Shown piece after piece: positions 8,995 through 21,093 of a stretch of DNA of 64,000 bases; position 1 is the first letter of the stretch; each line of letters begins with the position of its first letter. This DNA is from Rapana venosa (taxonomy: Eukaryota > Mollusca > Gastropoda > Neogastropoda > Muricidae). The stretch lies in the NCBI GenBank assembly GCA_028751875.1, contig CM054145.1:2150476-2214475 (forward strand), in the 5' to 3' direction. Position numbers and translations under genes: made by a program. The notes under the pieces were generated by a model. The model saw only the letters and a program-made list of their open reading frames with translations, did no database searches and was not told where the DNA came from.

Positions 8995-10480
8995 ACATTA
9001 TGGTGTTTACACTTTAGGTTCATTTTATTTCAAGGTGTGTTTATAGTGTACTTGTGGTGATGGTTATGGGGTTTGATATTTTGTCATCCTGGTTTCAGGT
9101 GTATTGTCTATAGGTAGCAGTGTTTATCAAGGTGCCTGCATTCTGACTTCAGGATATATACTGGTATGTCGTTTGCATAATCCATGAACCCATGGAATTT
9201 TAATCAAATGTTCTGAACCACTTGGCTATAGTGTTCATTTTTTGTTTGTTTGATGTGGTTTTATCTAAAGGGAGTGTGTATGGAGTTTTGTTTAAAGGTG
9301 GCATTTCTTTTATGTGGTTTGCATTTTAAGGCAATATTGTGAATTTTATCATAATGCGTTTATCGCATTTTTGTTTTCTTTTATTCAAATGGTGTTAATA
9401 GTATGTGAGTGTTTTTTCCTTTTTAAACAAGGTGTTTAAGGCTACGCTAAGGCCGTTTGACTTCAATCCCAAGGCCGTTTGACTTCAATCCCGGGGCTTG
9501 TATCATGAAGTGGTAGCACACATCCCCAAAGTTGGAATGTGGCTACCTACTGTACATGGTGGGTAAAAACAGTCGCATACACAACATTCATGTGTGCACC
9601 TCCGAGCTCTAGCCAAGGCATGAAAAAAAAGGGGGTTAATTGCAGTAATGTTCATTACTTTATAGCACGCTTTTACGTGGTTTTATTACAGGTTGTTATC
9701 TTTTCATCTTTTTTCCCCCCAGGTCTATTCTTAAGGTGGTGTTGTATGCGATTTTTAATTCAGGGTGTATTAGTCCTTAATGGTGGATATTTTTAAAAAT
9801 GCTTTTTAATGTTTTAAAATGTTATCTTATGTCTTTTTAGCGCTTTCTGTTTTCAAAGCATTTTTAAAATGTGGTTTTCTCTTAAGGTAGAGTTTGTGGT
9901 GTTTTGCAAATGTTTTATTTGTTTTTGTGCGGCTTTCAGGTGGTGTATATGGTGTTTGTCTTAAGGTGGAGTGTTTTATACAGTTTAATTTCCAGGTGGT
10001 GGTTACAGTGTATTTTTTTAGATCTGACCTTTCATGTTCTGTTTATGGTTTGATGTAAAGGTGGCATTTATGTGGAGGTGATGCTTACAGCATTTTTATT
10101 TCAAAGTGGTGGTTATAATGTTAAGTTTTATTCTACGATCGTGGTTGTGTTTTATGAGCCTTTCCTTCAAGACATTAGTTATGGCATTTTATTATTTTAT
10201 TCCAAGGTGATATTTAAGGTGTATTTTTAAGGGAATATAAGATAGTGGTTATGGTGTGTTTTATGATTTGAATCTTTATGGTGTTTTATGTGTTTATTGC
10301 AAAGTGAGGTTTATGGTTGTTTTTAATGATTTTATATCATGGTGTGTTTTTATGAAATTCATTTCAAGGTGTTGGTTATAATGTATTGTAGGTGGTTTTA
10401 CTTGAAGGTGACGTTTACATGATTGAAAAGCAGGGTGGAAGTGTCTTTTCACAATTTTACTTCAAATTGGTGGTTATGGC
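8995..10480 (+). repeat. Degenerate GGTG/TTTA repeat field (A)
   Basis: About 1.5 kb built of loosely repeated phrases of the form 'atttcaaggtggtggttata', 'atggtgttt', 'ttttattt', roughly every 40-60 bp. The spacing is irregular and substitutions are many, so the period is not exact. The plus strand is strongly T/G-rich and poor in C. There are no long open frames. A SINE-D fragment interrupts it at 9508. I cannot assign it to a named satellite. Confidence 0.6.
9508..9634 (+). mobile_element. SINE-D 3' fragment (A)
   Basis: 'gttggaatgtggctacctac' and 'cctccgagctctagccaagg' match the 3' half of the element at 60890-61250, followed by an A-run. The tRNA-like head is missing. Confidence 0.65.
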
Positions 10481-10526
10481 CTACTGACTCACAGTAGATG
10501 GTGGTGTTGATTTGATATGGTTATGT

Positions 10527-10562
10527 GTTCGCACATGGGACATCCAGTTTACAGTCTCATAA
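10527..10562 (-). mobile_element. SINE-A core fragment (A)
   Basis: Reverse complement gives 'atgagactgtaaactgg' and 'cccatgtgcgaac', matching the SINE-A core. Only about 35 bp remain, just before a (CA)n tract at 10665-10686. Confidence 0.4.
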
Positions 10563-10686
10563 AAAAAACCACCACCACCACCAATAAAAGGCTTGCAGAG
10601 GAGTAGACAGTGTGTGGGACAGACAGCAGTCGACACTGAAGGAAAGATTTTAAAGCACGCTCATGCACACACACACACACACACAC

Positions 10687-11692
10687 TAATTTTTGAATAA
10701 ACGGAGAAGCTCTAGAATACAAACAAGCAGTGAAATTCTTAGGAGTATACCTCACTTCTAAGTTAACAAGGAATCAACATATTGAATATATGGCAACTAA
10801 AGCTAAGAAAGTTCTTAACTTCTTAACAGTTACCAGTTAACAGCCATGGGGGCAAGATATTACTGTATTAAAGCATAGATCTGTCCTTGGCCCTTGTGTG
10901 ATCAAGACTGTCTTATGGACAAGAAGTATTTTTCAGTGCTCCAAATTATTTGCTTTTTAAAAGAAAATCCAGAGTTTTGATTGAAAAGGGCATTTCGACT
11001 TGCTTTAGGTGTTCCGCTCACGCCTCATCTCTGGGCACATTATAGGAAGTAGGAAGTTCTACCTTTAAATGAATATCGACAACTTGCTGTGGCAAAATAT
11101 GTTCTAAGAATTTACTACAAATGACAGCAACTTTGAAAAATGAAGTTCAGAAAAAGTCTGACATTCACTTTCTGAAAAGAGCAAGAACTATCAGCTCCTT
11201 ACTAACAATATTAGACTACACTTCTACCCCTTTTTAAACATTCAGAACTTCATCCAAATGAATTTGAAAAGTCAGTACAGTCAGCTCCTACCCACCTTGG
11301 GAACTGCTTAAAGTCATTTTGACATTAATTATTTTCGTAGAAAATTTGAAAATTGTTAACATTCTTTCACATAGAAAGAACTATTCAAACTACTTATCTT
11401 GATCATCTCAAAATCTATATGATGGGTTCCATTCAAAATACTAATGGGTAGGAGCAGCTTTCATTATTCCATCATTAAAAAAGAACGATCTGTCAACCTG
11501 GGAAAAGAAATAAATCAATATTGACAGCTGACTAACTGCCATACTGTTGGCACTGTACATTATTGGGGATTTCCCTAAAAAACATATTCAAAATAATATG
11601 TTGTTATTCTAAAACGTTTAAACAGTTTTAAAAATTCTGCTTGTAAAGTAAGAGAAAAGACCTAATTATTGAAATCAGAATAATCTTTATTA
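10687..11692 (+). mobile_element. LINE-7, 5' part up to RNase H (A, error-rich)
   Basis: Same element as 37103-38103, where the sequence is cleaner. Here frameshifts hide most of the reading frame. 'KFLGVYLTSK' opens it and the RNase H YTDG region lies near 11415-11450. It is cut by LINE-2 at about 11681-11692. Confidence 0.7.
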
Positions 11693-14600
11693 ATTATAAA
11701 TGAATCTTATTTAGTGCATATCTTGAAAAGGGACAATCAAAGTGCATGCATTCAACTAATCTTATACAGTCATGCAACCAATGAAAACATCAATAGTTTA
11801 AACAAACAGATATTACAAACTGGTACGGTGCAGACCAAATCTATGAAATAAGATTTCAATAGCAAAGGGTTTTTCAAAAAGCACACACACACATCACAAA
11901 GGTTTATACTTTAGCAGGGTGATAGGACATGGATAGTGAAGGGTGGGATTGTTCTGATATGAAACAGGAGGGGAAAATCTTTGGGTTTGAAATAAATATA
12001 TCTTGAGGCCGGATTTAAAAGTTCATAACTGGGCTTCTGGAGAAGAAGGAGGAGGGAGTCATTCCAGGTCGATGGACTAGAGAAAGAGGGTGGCCAACAT
12101 GGGATTGGTTGAATCTAGGTTTTCGTAAGCACAAGGTATCTGCAGCAGAGTGGAAGGGGGAAACTGAAGGGGGTTTTGTACAGGTTAAGGACTTTCAAAG
12201 AGGTGGGGGTGCAGTTTTTAGAAACAATTGTAACAGGGTACGGGACCCTTATAATTACTCTCTGAAAACAGGCGGCCAGTAGAGAGTAAGGGAGAGGGGA
12301 AAAATGCTCAGAACTGTTGGCTGGGGAGCTTGTATATGCTAAAGGGAGTGATAGATGATGCTGCAGACCAGCAAAAGAGAATTGCAAATGTCCAGACGTG
12401 GAAAGAATGAGATGGTGGACAAGTTTGGATGTTGCTCAGTGGACAAGTCTTCGAATGGCAAATACGCCAAAATTGATAGTAGCTTTTAACGCAGGTTGGG
12501 TGAGAATTTAGCATGGGAGAGTGTGTTTTGTCGATAACAACACTGGTACTTCACAGCGGTGGATAGAGGGACTGATGCATTCCCGATTTTCTAATTGAGG
12601 TGTTGAAATGGAAGAGAGTTTGAGTTTGGTCCTATGTGCAAGCTTCAGTTTTAATCGGCATTTAGCTGTAATTTGTTCTGTGTCATCCAGAAAAAATATC
12701 TTCAAGCAGTGGCCATATTTGTCGGAGAGAAGGCAGATTTTCAGATTTAACAACTGCTTTGAATCTGAGTCATCTGCGTAAAATGAGGTTGTTTTTGAAA
12801 ACGTTATTATATGGACAGTGAGATGTGTAAAGAGTGAAAAGGAACAGGGCCTAGATACTGATCCCTTGGGACTCGCATTTGCGTTTGCAGGTATTGATTG
12901 AATGTTTTTTTATTTGCACTGTCGAAATCGGTCAGTAAGGTATGAAAAACCAGGTGGGGCTGTGCCAGTAACACCGAATGTTTTTTGAAGACGAGAGAGA
13001 AAAAATTGAGTGGTCTATAGTATCGAAGGCTGCCCAATAAGTCGAGTAGAGTGAGAAGGGAGATTTTCCCTGGATCAGAAGCTAGTAAAGCGTTGTTTAA
13101 AGTGTTGCAGGGTGGTTTCATTTGCTGTGGTTTGTGCAAATGGGCAGACTGAAACTCAGAAGAAGATTGTTGGAGAAAGGTGGTTTTTGAGCTGTTTGAG
13201 AACTACTTTTCAAGGACTTTAGAATAAAAGGTAGTTTGGAAAACAGGCCTTAATTGTTCAGAATGTTAGGGTCGGGGTCTGCTTTTGGATAGTGGTTGTG
13301 ACTAAAGCAGTTTTGAGAGCTGATTGAACATTTCCTAAAACAAGGGAGATGAGTTTACTATCTTTATGATAGTGGGTTGTAAGTTGTAGGCACTGTGTGA
13401 AAAGAGAACAGGTATGGATAAGATCACATGATTTTATAGTTATTTCTTTCCAGAATTATCGTGATTTCTTTCTACTTGTCGGATGAAAGAAGGGAAAGGG
13501 GAGTGCCAGAGAATTGGGGATCAGGAAGTGCAGGATGGAAAGATGTTTTGATCAGTTGAGCGAATGTTATGGCTTTTTCAGAAAAAAAGGGCAGAAAATA
13601 TAGAAGGAAGTCAGAGTGGTTTTTTGGATGGAGAGCAGAGGGTTGCCTTCACAGATCAAGAAGAGTAGATGTGAGGAAAGAGGATTCATCGACGGGGATA
13701 AAAAGAACTTGAAAAGGAGTATACTTTGTTTTTTCTGAAGAATTAAAGATTTGATTTGTTTACTTTTTTCAAAAGAGCTTATTAATTTCCGTTTTGATTT
13801 TTGCCACTGGCTCTGGGTTGCCTGCATTTGCGCTTTGCGACCAGGATGTTCATGGGGTTGAAACCCATGGGCACAGGGCCTATCGGGAAGGAGTACGGTC
13901 GTGGGAGGGCTATGCTATCAAGCTTGGCGAGAAATCATTGAGTGTTTAGAGGGGTTTTTGTTGTCAAGAGTTTTGTGAAAGTTTTTCAGCAGCTTGAAGA
14001 GAAATTTGAAAAACTATGGCTTGGGGGTTGGAAGGGTGTTATACTTTTTTCTTTCTGATAGGCTTTTGCAAGTTTAGAGATACAGATGCGATCAGACTTG
14101 GGAGCATTGGTAATTAGCAGGTCTAAAATATGTCCTGATTGTGCGTGCTTCTTTTAACCAGTGAGAAGAGAGGGTTGACAAGAAGGAGACCGACATTTGC
14201 CTCAGAAGAAGACTGGTTACAAAGTGGAAGTTAAGTCATGAGAATGTTTAAGCTTATGGGATGAGGTTGTTTTGATCCAGAGTGACGGGAACTCTTGAGG
14301 AAGATGTTAGATTATTCTCGTCTTGGAGGGGGACGGTAAGAGGGGGGGGGGCAGAAAGTAATAGAGTGCCAGGGGGTGTGAGGTTGAGTTCACAGTTTTT
14401 GAAGATTCGGTGAGGAAAGGAAGGGGGTGACAGAAGAGGAGCAGGTTTCGAGTGTTCTTTTTTAAACGTGCAATGCCCCCTCCACAGGGGGTCGGGGGAA
14501 GAGAAAGAGTTTTATAACCAGGTGGTGTCAGGTGTTTTATTTTCGGGTCATGACCGTGTGGTTTAAACCCAGGTTTCCTGTAAGAAATGTTAGATAAATT

Positions 14601-15518
14601 TCTCTGTTCAGAGATGAAATCAGAAATGAGATCAGTTTTACCTTTGGGGACAGATGCACATTGAACAAGCATTGCTAAGGAGGTTTGAAGGAGGCAGGGG
14701 AGGTTGATGTTAACGGTGGTGATGGAACTGTCAGAGGAGTGGATGAGGCGATGATAGAGTGGGAGGGGTGGGAGACTAGACAAAGTTTTGGATTGGGGTC
14801 AGGCGTAAAAGGGCGGTGAAAGAACTGGGGATTGGGGATGGCAGTTTCATGCACACCATGTTAAACACGTTTTATCAAAGTCATAACACATGAGAAGCAG
14901 GTGGTTTCGGGGGGGAAGTGAAGCCGTGTTGTCCTGGTTACGGTGGTAGGGGGTAGTGACGTCAGAAGTGGGATGGAGATGGATGTGGGGGCCACAGGCG
15001 ATGATGTCTGCCGGCAGGGGTACCTCGTCTAGTTTTTGTGGCAGTTGATTCCTAAGGTTGAAACGTGTTGTTTAAGTCTGTTTGGTATGTTGTAAAACCC
15101 ATGTGAGAGCATTGCTCTCTGTTTTCAGTTGTTAGTGTCAGTATTGATGGAAGGGGGAACACTGGGTAGTTGTGGTGGGGGGGATCTGAGTTCGTTGTTT
15201 CACTTTGCAATTGTTGACACGGCAGCAGGGTTTACAGTAAAATGGGTCACAAGGACCAGCAATGTCAGTTGAACACAAATCATAAAGTCAGTTGAATCTT
15301 CAAAAATTTATCGAAAATGAAAATTTATAAATTAAAGTAATTCGAAATGTAAATGATATTAAGGAAAACTATTCTGACCAGTCAATGCACGGTGTAGTCA
15401 CAAACACGTAAATTATCAAATTTGTTTTGCTGAACGGAGGAAAGATGCACAAAAACAACACTCAAACACAGAGAGACACACCTGCTCCCATCCGGCACCA
15501 AAGGGCCAATCATTTCTT
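11693..15518 (-). mobile_element. LINE-2 (A, error-rich copy)
   Basis: Collinear with 38104-42012 on the minus strand but with many single-base losses and gains. Recognisable pieces include the endonuclease N-terminus at 14307-14783 ('QCASVPKGKTDLISDFIS') and broken RT pieces at 12500-13830. Most differences from copy B are homopolymer changes, which points to base-calling error rather than decay. Confidence 0.8.
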
Positions 15519-16182
15519 AATCTTTCTGGTACACTTTTTGATTTTAAGGGGTAGTGTGTTAACTTTCTGTTGGGGTTTCCCCTCACACACTGGTATCCAT
15601 CTTAATGAAAAAGTTGACATCTTGCAAAATATGGGCGAGATAAAAAAATGGTTCTTGTGAATAAATGTTGCCTTATCTCTGCTGAGGGATACAGTTTGCT
15701 AAAAAACGCTTGCTAGAAGCACTTCAGAAAGAAGATATATGATTCTGGCTATTGTTTTTATAATGGCAGTAAAGCAATTGATGCTTTCATTTCTAACAAA
15801 GTCTGTGGTTGGTATAATCGCAGAAATATGTTATCCCTCATGTACGGTTTAAGCTAAATTTGCTTTCAGGACAAAACGGAAAGATTTTAAACTGTATTTG
15901 TGGGGAGAAGATTACAAAATTCATGTTATTTTTTATTGTGGACATTTAAAAGCATTTTTACCTGCTGTACCAAGTCTGTCACTGGATCAGATTTTTGTTG
16001 AACCATTGTTACTGTTGGACATTGTGTAAGGAAGTCCGATAATTCAGTTTTTGTAGTATTTTAAAAAAGTTAGTTTTTATGAAGTACTGTTATCTGACAC
16101 TTTTTGTTATTGTTTGCATTCTCTTGTTTAGATTACTTTTTCAGTCTCAAATCACTAAATGTGAATAAACGTTAAACTGAAG
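15519..16182 (+). mobile_element. LINE-7, 3' part after the LINE-2 insertion (A)
   Basis: Resumes the RNase H C-terminal half near 15570 (SHTGIHLNEKVD) and runs to a 3' end with 'gtgaataaacgttaaactga'. See 42013-42679 for the better copy. Confidence 0.7.
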
Positions 16183-16479
16183 AATCACACACATACACAC
16201 ACAACCACACAAAACAACATGCAACTTGATGTGCATGCACCATTCCCCTCAACAGGACAGAGACAAGGAAGGCTTTTGGGTGGGGAGGGGGTGACAGTGA
16301 AACGCCATTTTCATGTTATTTTTTCATGTATTTCTTCTTATAATTTGTATTTTCGTTCCTTGGCTAAACCACCCTAAGTTCCCCCATGGTGAGATTTTGA
16401 GCATGCTACCTTTTGCCTGCCCGTTCAGGTAGCTTGCTTTTCCAAATTCAGGGATGATGTCTAACATGACATCGGAGTA
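16183..16479. other. Unassigned DNA (A)
   Basis: CA-rich at the start, with a G-rich patch at 16278-16292. No gene or repeat family recognised. Confidence 0.3.
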
Positions 16480-16575
16480 CAGGAGGGAACAGACGACAAA
16501 ACTTACGAAACTGCATGCACCAGGGACTGGAATAAAAACAAAAAGCACACGAGTGCTTTTCTATTATCCTGAAAT
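16480..16575 (+). mobile_element. SINE-A 3' fragment (A)
   Basis: 'gagggaacagacgacaaaac', 'agggactgg', 'gcacacgagtgctt' and 'ctattatcctg' follow the SINE-A 3' half in plus orientation. It faces the minus-oriented copy at 16630. Confidence 0.65.
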
Positions 16576-16629
16576 TATTTAAAAAAACAGATTTTAAAAA
16601 AATATGATTTTGAAATTCAATCCTACCGG

Positions 16630-16867
16630 GCACGCAATGGCCTACTCTTCCAAAAGGCAGAACAGGTTTTAATTTGAGAGTGCAGGATACTCTGTGTTTG
16701 TACACGGGGTCTCAGTTTATAGTCTCATCTAAAGGGCTTTTAGGAAGTGGAGTCAAAAACTGATGTAAAACTCCAGGGGTAAAATCCCCTCAATGGGCAC
16801 CTAGGTAGGGGCCCAACCCATGCTGTCAGAACATTAACACAACACTCTATCCACTTGGTTATCTACC
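16630..16867 (-). mobile_element. SINE-A copy with tRNA-like head (A)
   Basis: On the minus strand the A box is 'taaccaagtgg' near 16860 and the core follows ('actataaactgagacc', 'aaacctgttctgcc', 'gaagagtaggcca'). The B box is degenerate. It is tail-to-tail with the fragment at 16480-16575, giving a small inverted pair. Copy B: 43138-43367. Confidence 0.7.
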
Positions 16868-16888
16868 CCCCCCCCCCCCCCCCCCCCC
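16868..16888. repeat. Poly(C) tract (A)
   Basis: About 21 consecutive Cs directly abutting the SINE-A head. Copy B has it at 43368-43389. Confidence 0.9.
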
Positions 16889-17272
16889 TCCTTTCCTTTC
16901 CTTCAAACAGCAAAGGAAAAAAAAATGACTGGCATTTTTTTTTGGGGGGGGGGTGTGGGAGGGGGGGAGAGGGAGTTACTGGTTTGGATTTTTTTTTTTA
17001 AAATATTGGAAGGGGGTGAGTTGGAAGGGAAGAGGGCGGGAGGGGGATGTCATGGACCCTTATTTTGGAGTCTTTATTTGAAAGGGCCCTACTGATGCGG
17101 CAGTGGCATGCGCTTACTTCAGCGGTGGGGTATGAAAATGTCATGAAATACTGTGGAGACTTCAGTGTCACCACTGCTGTGGTACACACAGCCTTGTCTT
17201 GTCGTGTGCTGCTGCCTCTTTTGTCATGGCTGCCATCTGCACACAGCATCAAAGACAGAGGACAAGTCACAG

Positions 17273-18251
17273 GATCACTTCAGTCATTGTGGACATCAAG
17301 TATTGCTCCAAAAACTACAGCATCAAAGATGAAGTATAACACTCACAGGATCACTTCAGTCATTGTGGACACCCAGTATTGCTCCAAAAACTACAGCATC
17401 AAAGATGAAGTATAACACTCTCAGGATCACTTCAGTCATTGGGGACACCAAGTATTGCTCCAAAAAATACGGGCATCAAAGATGAAGTATAACACTCACG
17501 GATCACTTCAGTCATTGTGGACACCAAGTATTGCTCCAAAAACTACAGCATCAAAGATGAAGTATAACACTCACAGGATCACTTCAGTCATTTGGGACAC
17601 CAAGTTTTGCTCCAAAAACTACAGCATAAAAGATGAAGTATAACACTCACAGGATCACTTCAGTCATTCTGGACACAGTATTGCTCCAAAAACTACAGCT
17701 CAAAGAGGAAGTATTAACACTACAGGATCACTTCAGTCATTGTGGACACCCAGTATTCCCTCCAAAAACTACAGCATCAAAGATGAAGTATAACACTCAC
17801 AGGTCACTTCAGTCATTGTGGACACCAAATTTGCTCCAAAACTACAGCATCAAAGATGAAGTATAACACTCACAGGATCACTTCAGTCATTGTGGACACC
17901 AAGTATTGCTCCAAAAACTACAGCATAAAAGATGAAGTATACACTCACAGGATCCATTTCAGTCATTGTGGACACCAAGTATTGCTCCAAAACCTACAGC
18001 ATCAAGATAAAGTATAACACTCACAGGATCACTTCGTCATTGTGGACACAAGTATTGCTCCAAAAACTACAGCATCAAAGATGAAGTTATAACCTCACAG
18101 ATCACTTCAGTCATTGTGGAACCAAGTATTGCTCCAAAAACTACAGCATCAAAGATGAAGTATAACACTCACAGGATCACTTCAGTCATTGTGGACACCA
18201 AGTATTGTTTCCAAAACCTACAGCATCAAAGATGAAGTATAACACTCACAG
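17273..18251 (+). repeat. Array 2: 76-bp minisatellite, about 13 copies (A, error-rich)
   Basis: Same array as 43777-44765, with scattered single-base errors in nearly every unit. The unit begins 'gatcacttcagtcattgtgg' and ends 'gtataacactcacag'. In copy B the units are far more uniform, which again marks copy A as the poorer consensus here. Confidence 0.95.
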
Positions 18252-18446
18252 GATCACTTCAGTCATTGTGGACCCCAAGTACTGCTCCAAAACCTTTGTA
18301 TATCAAATGACAATATTGGGATAGAATTGCATTTTACATAACTACAGAGAAAAGCCTGACAGTTCGGTTTTGGCAGGTAAAAACACAACCTACAGTTTAA
18401 ATATTTACCACATCTTAACGATCAACTGAAACTCACAGAAATTTAA
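18252..18446 (+). other. Candidate exon E2 (A)
   Basis: Counterpart of 44766-44956, disrupted by small indels in this copy. Confidence 0.25.
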
Positions 18447-19068
18447 GGTGTTAGCAATATGACATCACCCGACTCGAAAGACTGTGACAAAATTATTACG
18501 ACTGAAGATTCTCTGAGGTAAGACAGGATTCATACAGATTTCTCAGGTATAAAATCTGAGGAGTTTTCAAGGAGCTTTTGAGAAATTTATGAGTGTGATT
18601 CATGCAGTTGTACATTTCAATCAAATTTTAAATTCCAATGGTACAATGAATAAAGTAATCCACTTTTAAAAAAAATCAAGCCATTCTATTTATTTATATC
18701 TTATTTTATTCTTTTATTCAAAGGATAATGGAAATAAGCATTGCATGCTTTTTTACATCCAGTCCCCCTGTGTATGCAGTTTTGTCAGTTTTGTTATCTA
18801 TGAAGGCCCCTGAAGGTGAAGATTTTTTGTGTTGATATCTGAAAATAACACTGGAAACCCCAATTTCATACACAATAAAGGAGTTTGTGACAAACAATTG
18901 CTGAGAAATTTAATCCCTCTTTATTTCCAAATTAAAGATTTCTGCACAGCATTTCTTTCAGTGTTTAGTTATTTCTTCTTTACCACAACAGGACTTCAAT
19001 TTAAGGATATAGAAACAACACTGATAAATCAAACACTGATTCCCAATGCCAAACTAGTGATGTGTGCA
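18447..19068. other. Unassigned AT-rich DNA (A)
   Basis: No repeat family or supported exon seen. It includes a SINE-like phrase 'ttttattcttttattcaaag' of uncertain meaning. Confidence 0.3.
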
Positions 19069-19143
19069 TTAGCACCACGTGGCCTCTTCATCCATCTGCA
19101 CAAGATCATAAGGGTCCTCTTCTTCTTCTTCTTTGTTAAACAC
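19069..19143 (-). other. Candidate acidic C-terminal exon, minus strand (A)
   Basis: The minus strand reads 'KEEEEEDPYDLVQMDEEATW' then C and a TAA stop at 19071-19069. The open stretch is only 24 codons and no clean acceptor precedes it. The sequence is identical in copy B (45584-45658). It could be a protein C-terminus or chance. Confidence 0.15.
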
Positions 19144-19509
19144 TCAGACAGCAACTATTGTTGTCTGTTAAATGAGCCAAAATACATTGCACTGCTGTTT
19201 TCGCTTGACAAGGTCAGGTTTTAGCGCATCCGGCTTTGGCACAGGAGAAATTGTCTTCTTTCAAGTCTTTCTGGAAAAAAGCCAAGACGGCAGAAAATAG
19301 ACAAGAAGGAGGGACAGGAAGAAAAAAAAACAAAGAGGGCATAACATCCGAGTTACTGTCAAAGCGTTAGCTATGTTTATACTGAAATCGGTTTGTACAT
19401 TTCAAGTGGGAAAAAAAAAGGTTAAAAAACATCCCGTTTAAAAAAAAAAATTCCCCATGAAGTTCATGATTATATCTCTGTTTTGTTTGTTGCTAAATCA
19501 TCAATCTAG

Positions 19510-19694
19510 GAAAACCGGCAGACTACACCAGCTTCTCTGAGTGGCAACATCACTGAATCCTGTGGCAGCCCGAGAATTTCCCTGAAGTCGCAGGGCAGTT
19601 TCAGCCAAGACTGGAGGTAGCACCCGGAGAAGGAAGGAAGGAGGATCCTGTCATTGAGTGCAGCAGCTAACTCAGAACTTGGAGATGCCCACAG
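19510..19694 (+). other. Candidate exon E3 (A, indel-damaged)
   Basis: Counterpart of 46024-46209. One net base is missing and several homopolymers differ, so the frame is broken in this copy. Splice borders (ctag| and CACAG|gtgggg) are intact. Confidence 0.3.
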
Positions 19695-19929
19695 GTGGGG
19701 ATTGTTAAACTGTGAAATATGGCTACTACGATGCATGCACATCTCATCTCTTCCTCCGTTCTGGTAAACTACATCATGGAAATACACTTAAACTCTGACT
19801 TCCCAAGGTAAGTACTTGATTAGGTTTTCTGTTAATGCCCATGTCATCTATGTTGTCTACCTTTTCTCATGACCATTTCTGTATGTATCTTGAAAGATGC
19901 AGGGATTAAAATACAATTCTGCAAACTCA

Positions 19930-19971
19930 TATATATATATATATATAATTGTGTGTGTGTGTGTGTGTGTG
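19930..19971. repeat. (AT)n(GT)n microsatellite (A)
   Basis: About 8 AT units followed by about 11 GT units. Length differs from copy B (46444-46488), as expected for a hypervariable tract or sequencing error. Confidence 0.85.
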
Positions 19972-20227
19972 TAACTCAGTGCTGGGCCCTTCCCGGGGAT
20001 TTTATTTTTGAATCAAAATTAAATGCATTTATAAACAAATTTTGTAAAAATGTCAGGTGGCTCTGTGGGGAACATATTTCCAACCCCTCACATCATATTT
20101 TGAGTGTCCAATTGGTAAAACCTTCTTTACCCCATTTTGTGAGCAGTCTGTGGAAACTGCATTTAAAAATCCAAAATTAGCCTTTGCCATTGTTAAATGT
20201 CTTTGTACAGCCCATTCATTTGTTCTA

Positions 20228-20335
20228 GTACTTTATAATAATAAAAATAATAAATGGAATTTATATAGGCTATATCTTGCAAAAGGAAATCAAAGCATTG
20301 CATTCAACACAGCCATACATACAACCAATTAAAAA
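20228..20335 (-). mobile_element. LINE-2-type 3' end fragment (A)
   Basis: 'ataaatggaatttatatagg', 'ctatatcttgcaaaaggaaa' and 'ccatacatacaacc' match the last 110 bp of LINE-2 in reverse, with an AAT-rich tail on its left. No LINE coding sequence accompanies it. It is either a heavily 5'-truncated LINE-2 or a SINE with a LINE-2-like tail. Confidence 0.7.
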
Positions 20336-20339
20336 TTAA

Positions 20340-21090
20340 AAAGGTTAACAAATTCAATGTACATACACGCCCCACACACACACACAAATTACACACTTTG
20401 GCTTTATAGTTGTTTCATGTTAACAATTTGTTGAATTAAAATTTTTACTCATGTTTAAGATTTTTCCCCTTTTAATTGTGCACATAAAAATACCAACTCA
20501 CATGTTACCTAACCAGTCTTTTCTCTGTCCATTCCACTCTCTGTTCTAACCTCCACTACATTTTCCACATCCCTCGTCTGATATCACTGAGAGTGAATCA
20601 GTGAACAGACGTTAAATTTAAGACAACAAACAACAACATTCCAGGGGATGGTTTCCACAACTAAGCACCGAAAAATGGAGAGCTGTACACAGTCAGACAC
20701 TTGCGGGACAGTTTTTTTAGTTTTATGTAACTAGCAGCACAAGGGGGTATTGGACAAGAGAAAATACTGGGGAGTAGTGTTTAACTCTGTTTTTTCGAAG
20801 GCTGAAATATTGTGGGGTGGAAGCATCTCCGATATGCTGCCATTGGGCATACCTTTGATCCAGACTTTTAAACCCCCCCCCCCCCCCCCCTCCCCCCAAA
20901 GGCCAGTTCTAAAAAGCCCAAAAGGGAGGAACAAAACCTGGATTGCTTCAACACTTGCCAAACAAACAGGGTCTTTCTCTCCATCTCTAGCACCCACCCA
21001 TTTCTCGCCTGTCTGGATGTTGTCCCTGTGAGCACTGCTCGGTAACACTGCAGTGTGGGTGCTAGCTTTTTTGACCACAAATTGCCACTG
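20340..21090. other. Unassigned DNA (A)
   Basis: Includes a LINE-7-like 3' end phrase (gaacagacgttaaa near 20600) and a C-run at 20873-20890. No exon supported. Confidence 0.3.
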
Positions 21091-21093
21091 CGA

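Noticed and set aside
17273..18251. CRISPR-like direct repeats
   Set aside because: Units are contiguous with no unique spacers, in eukaryotic DNA with no cas genes. This is a minisatellite.
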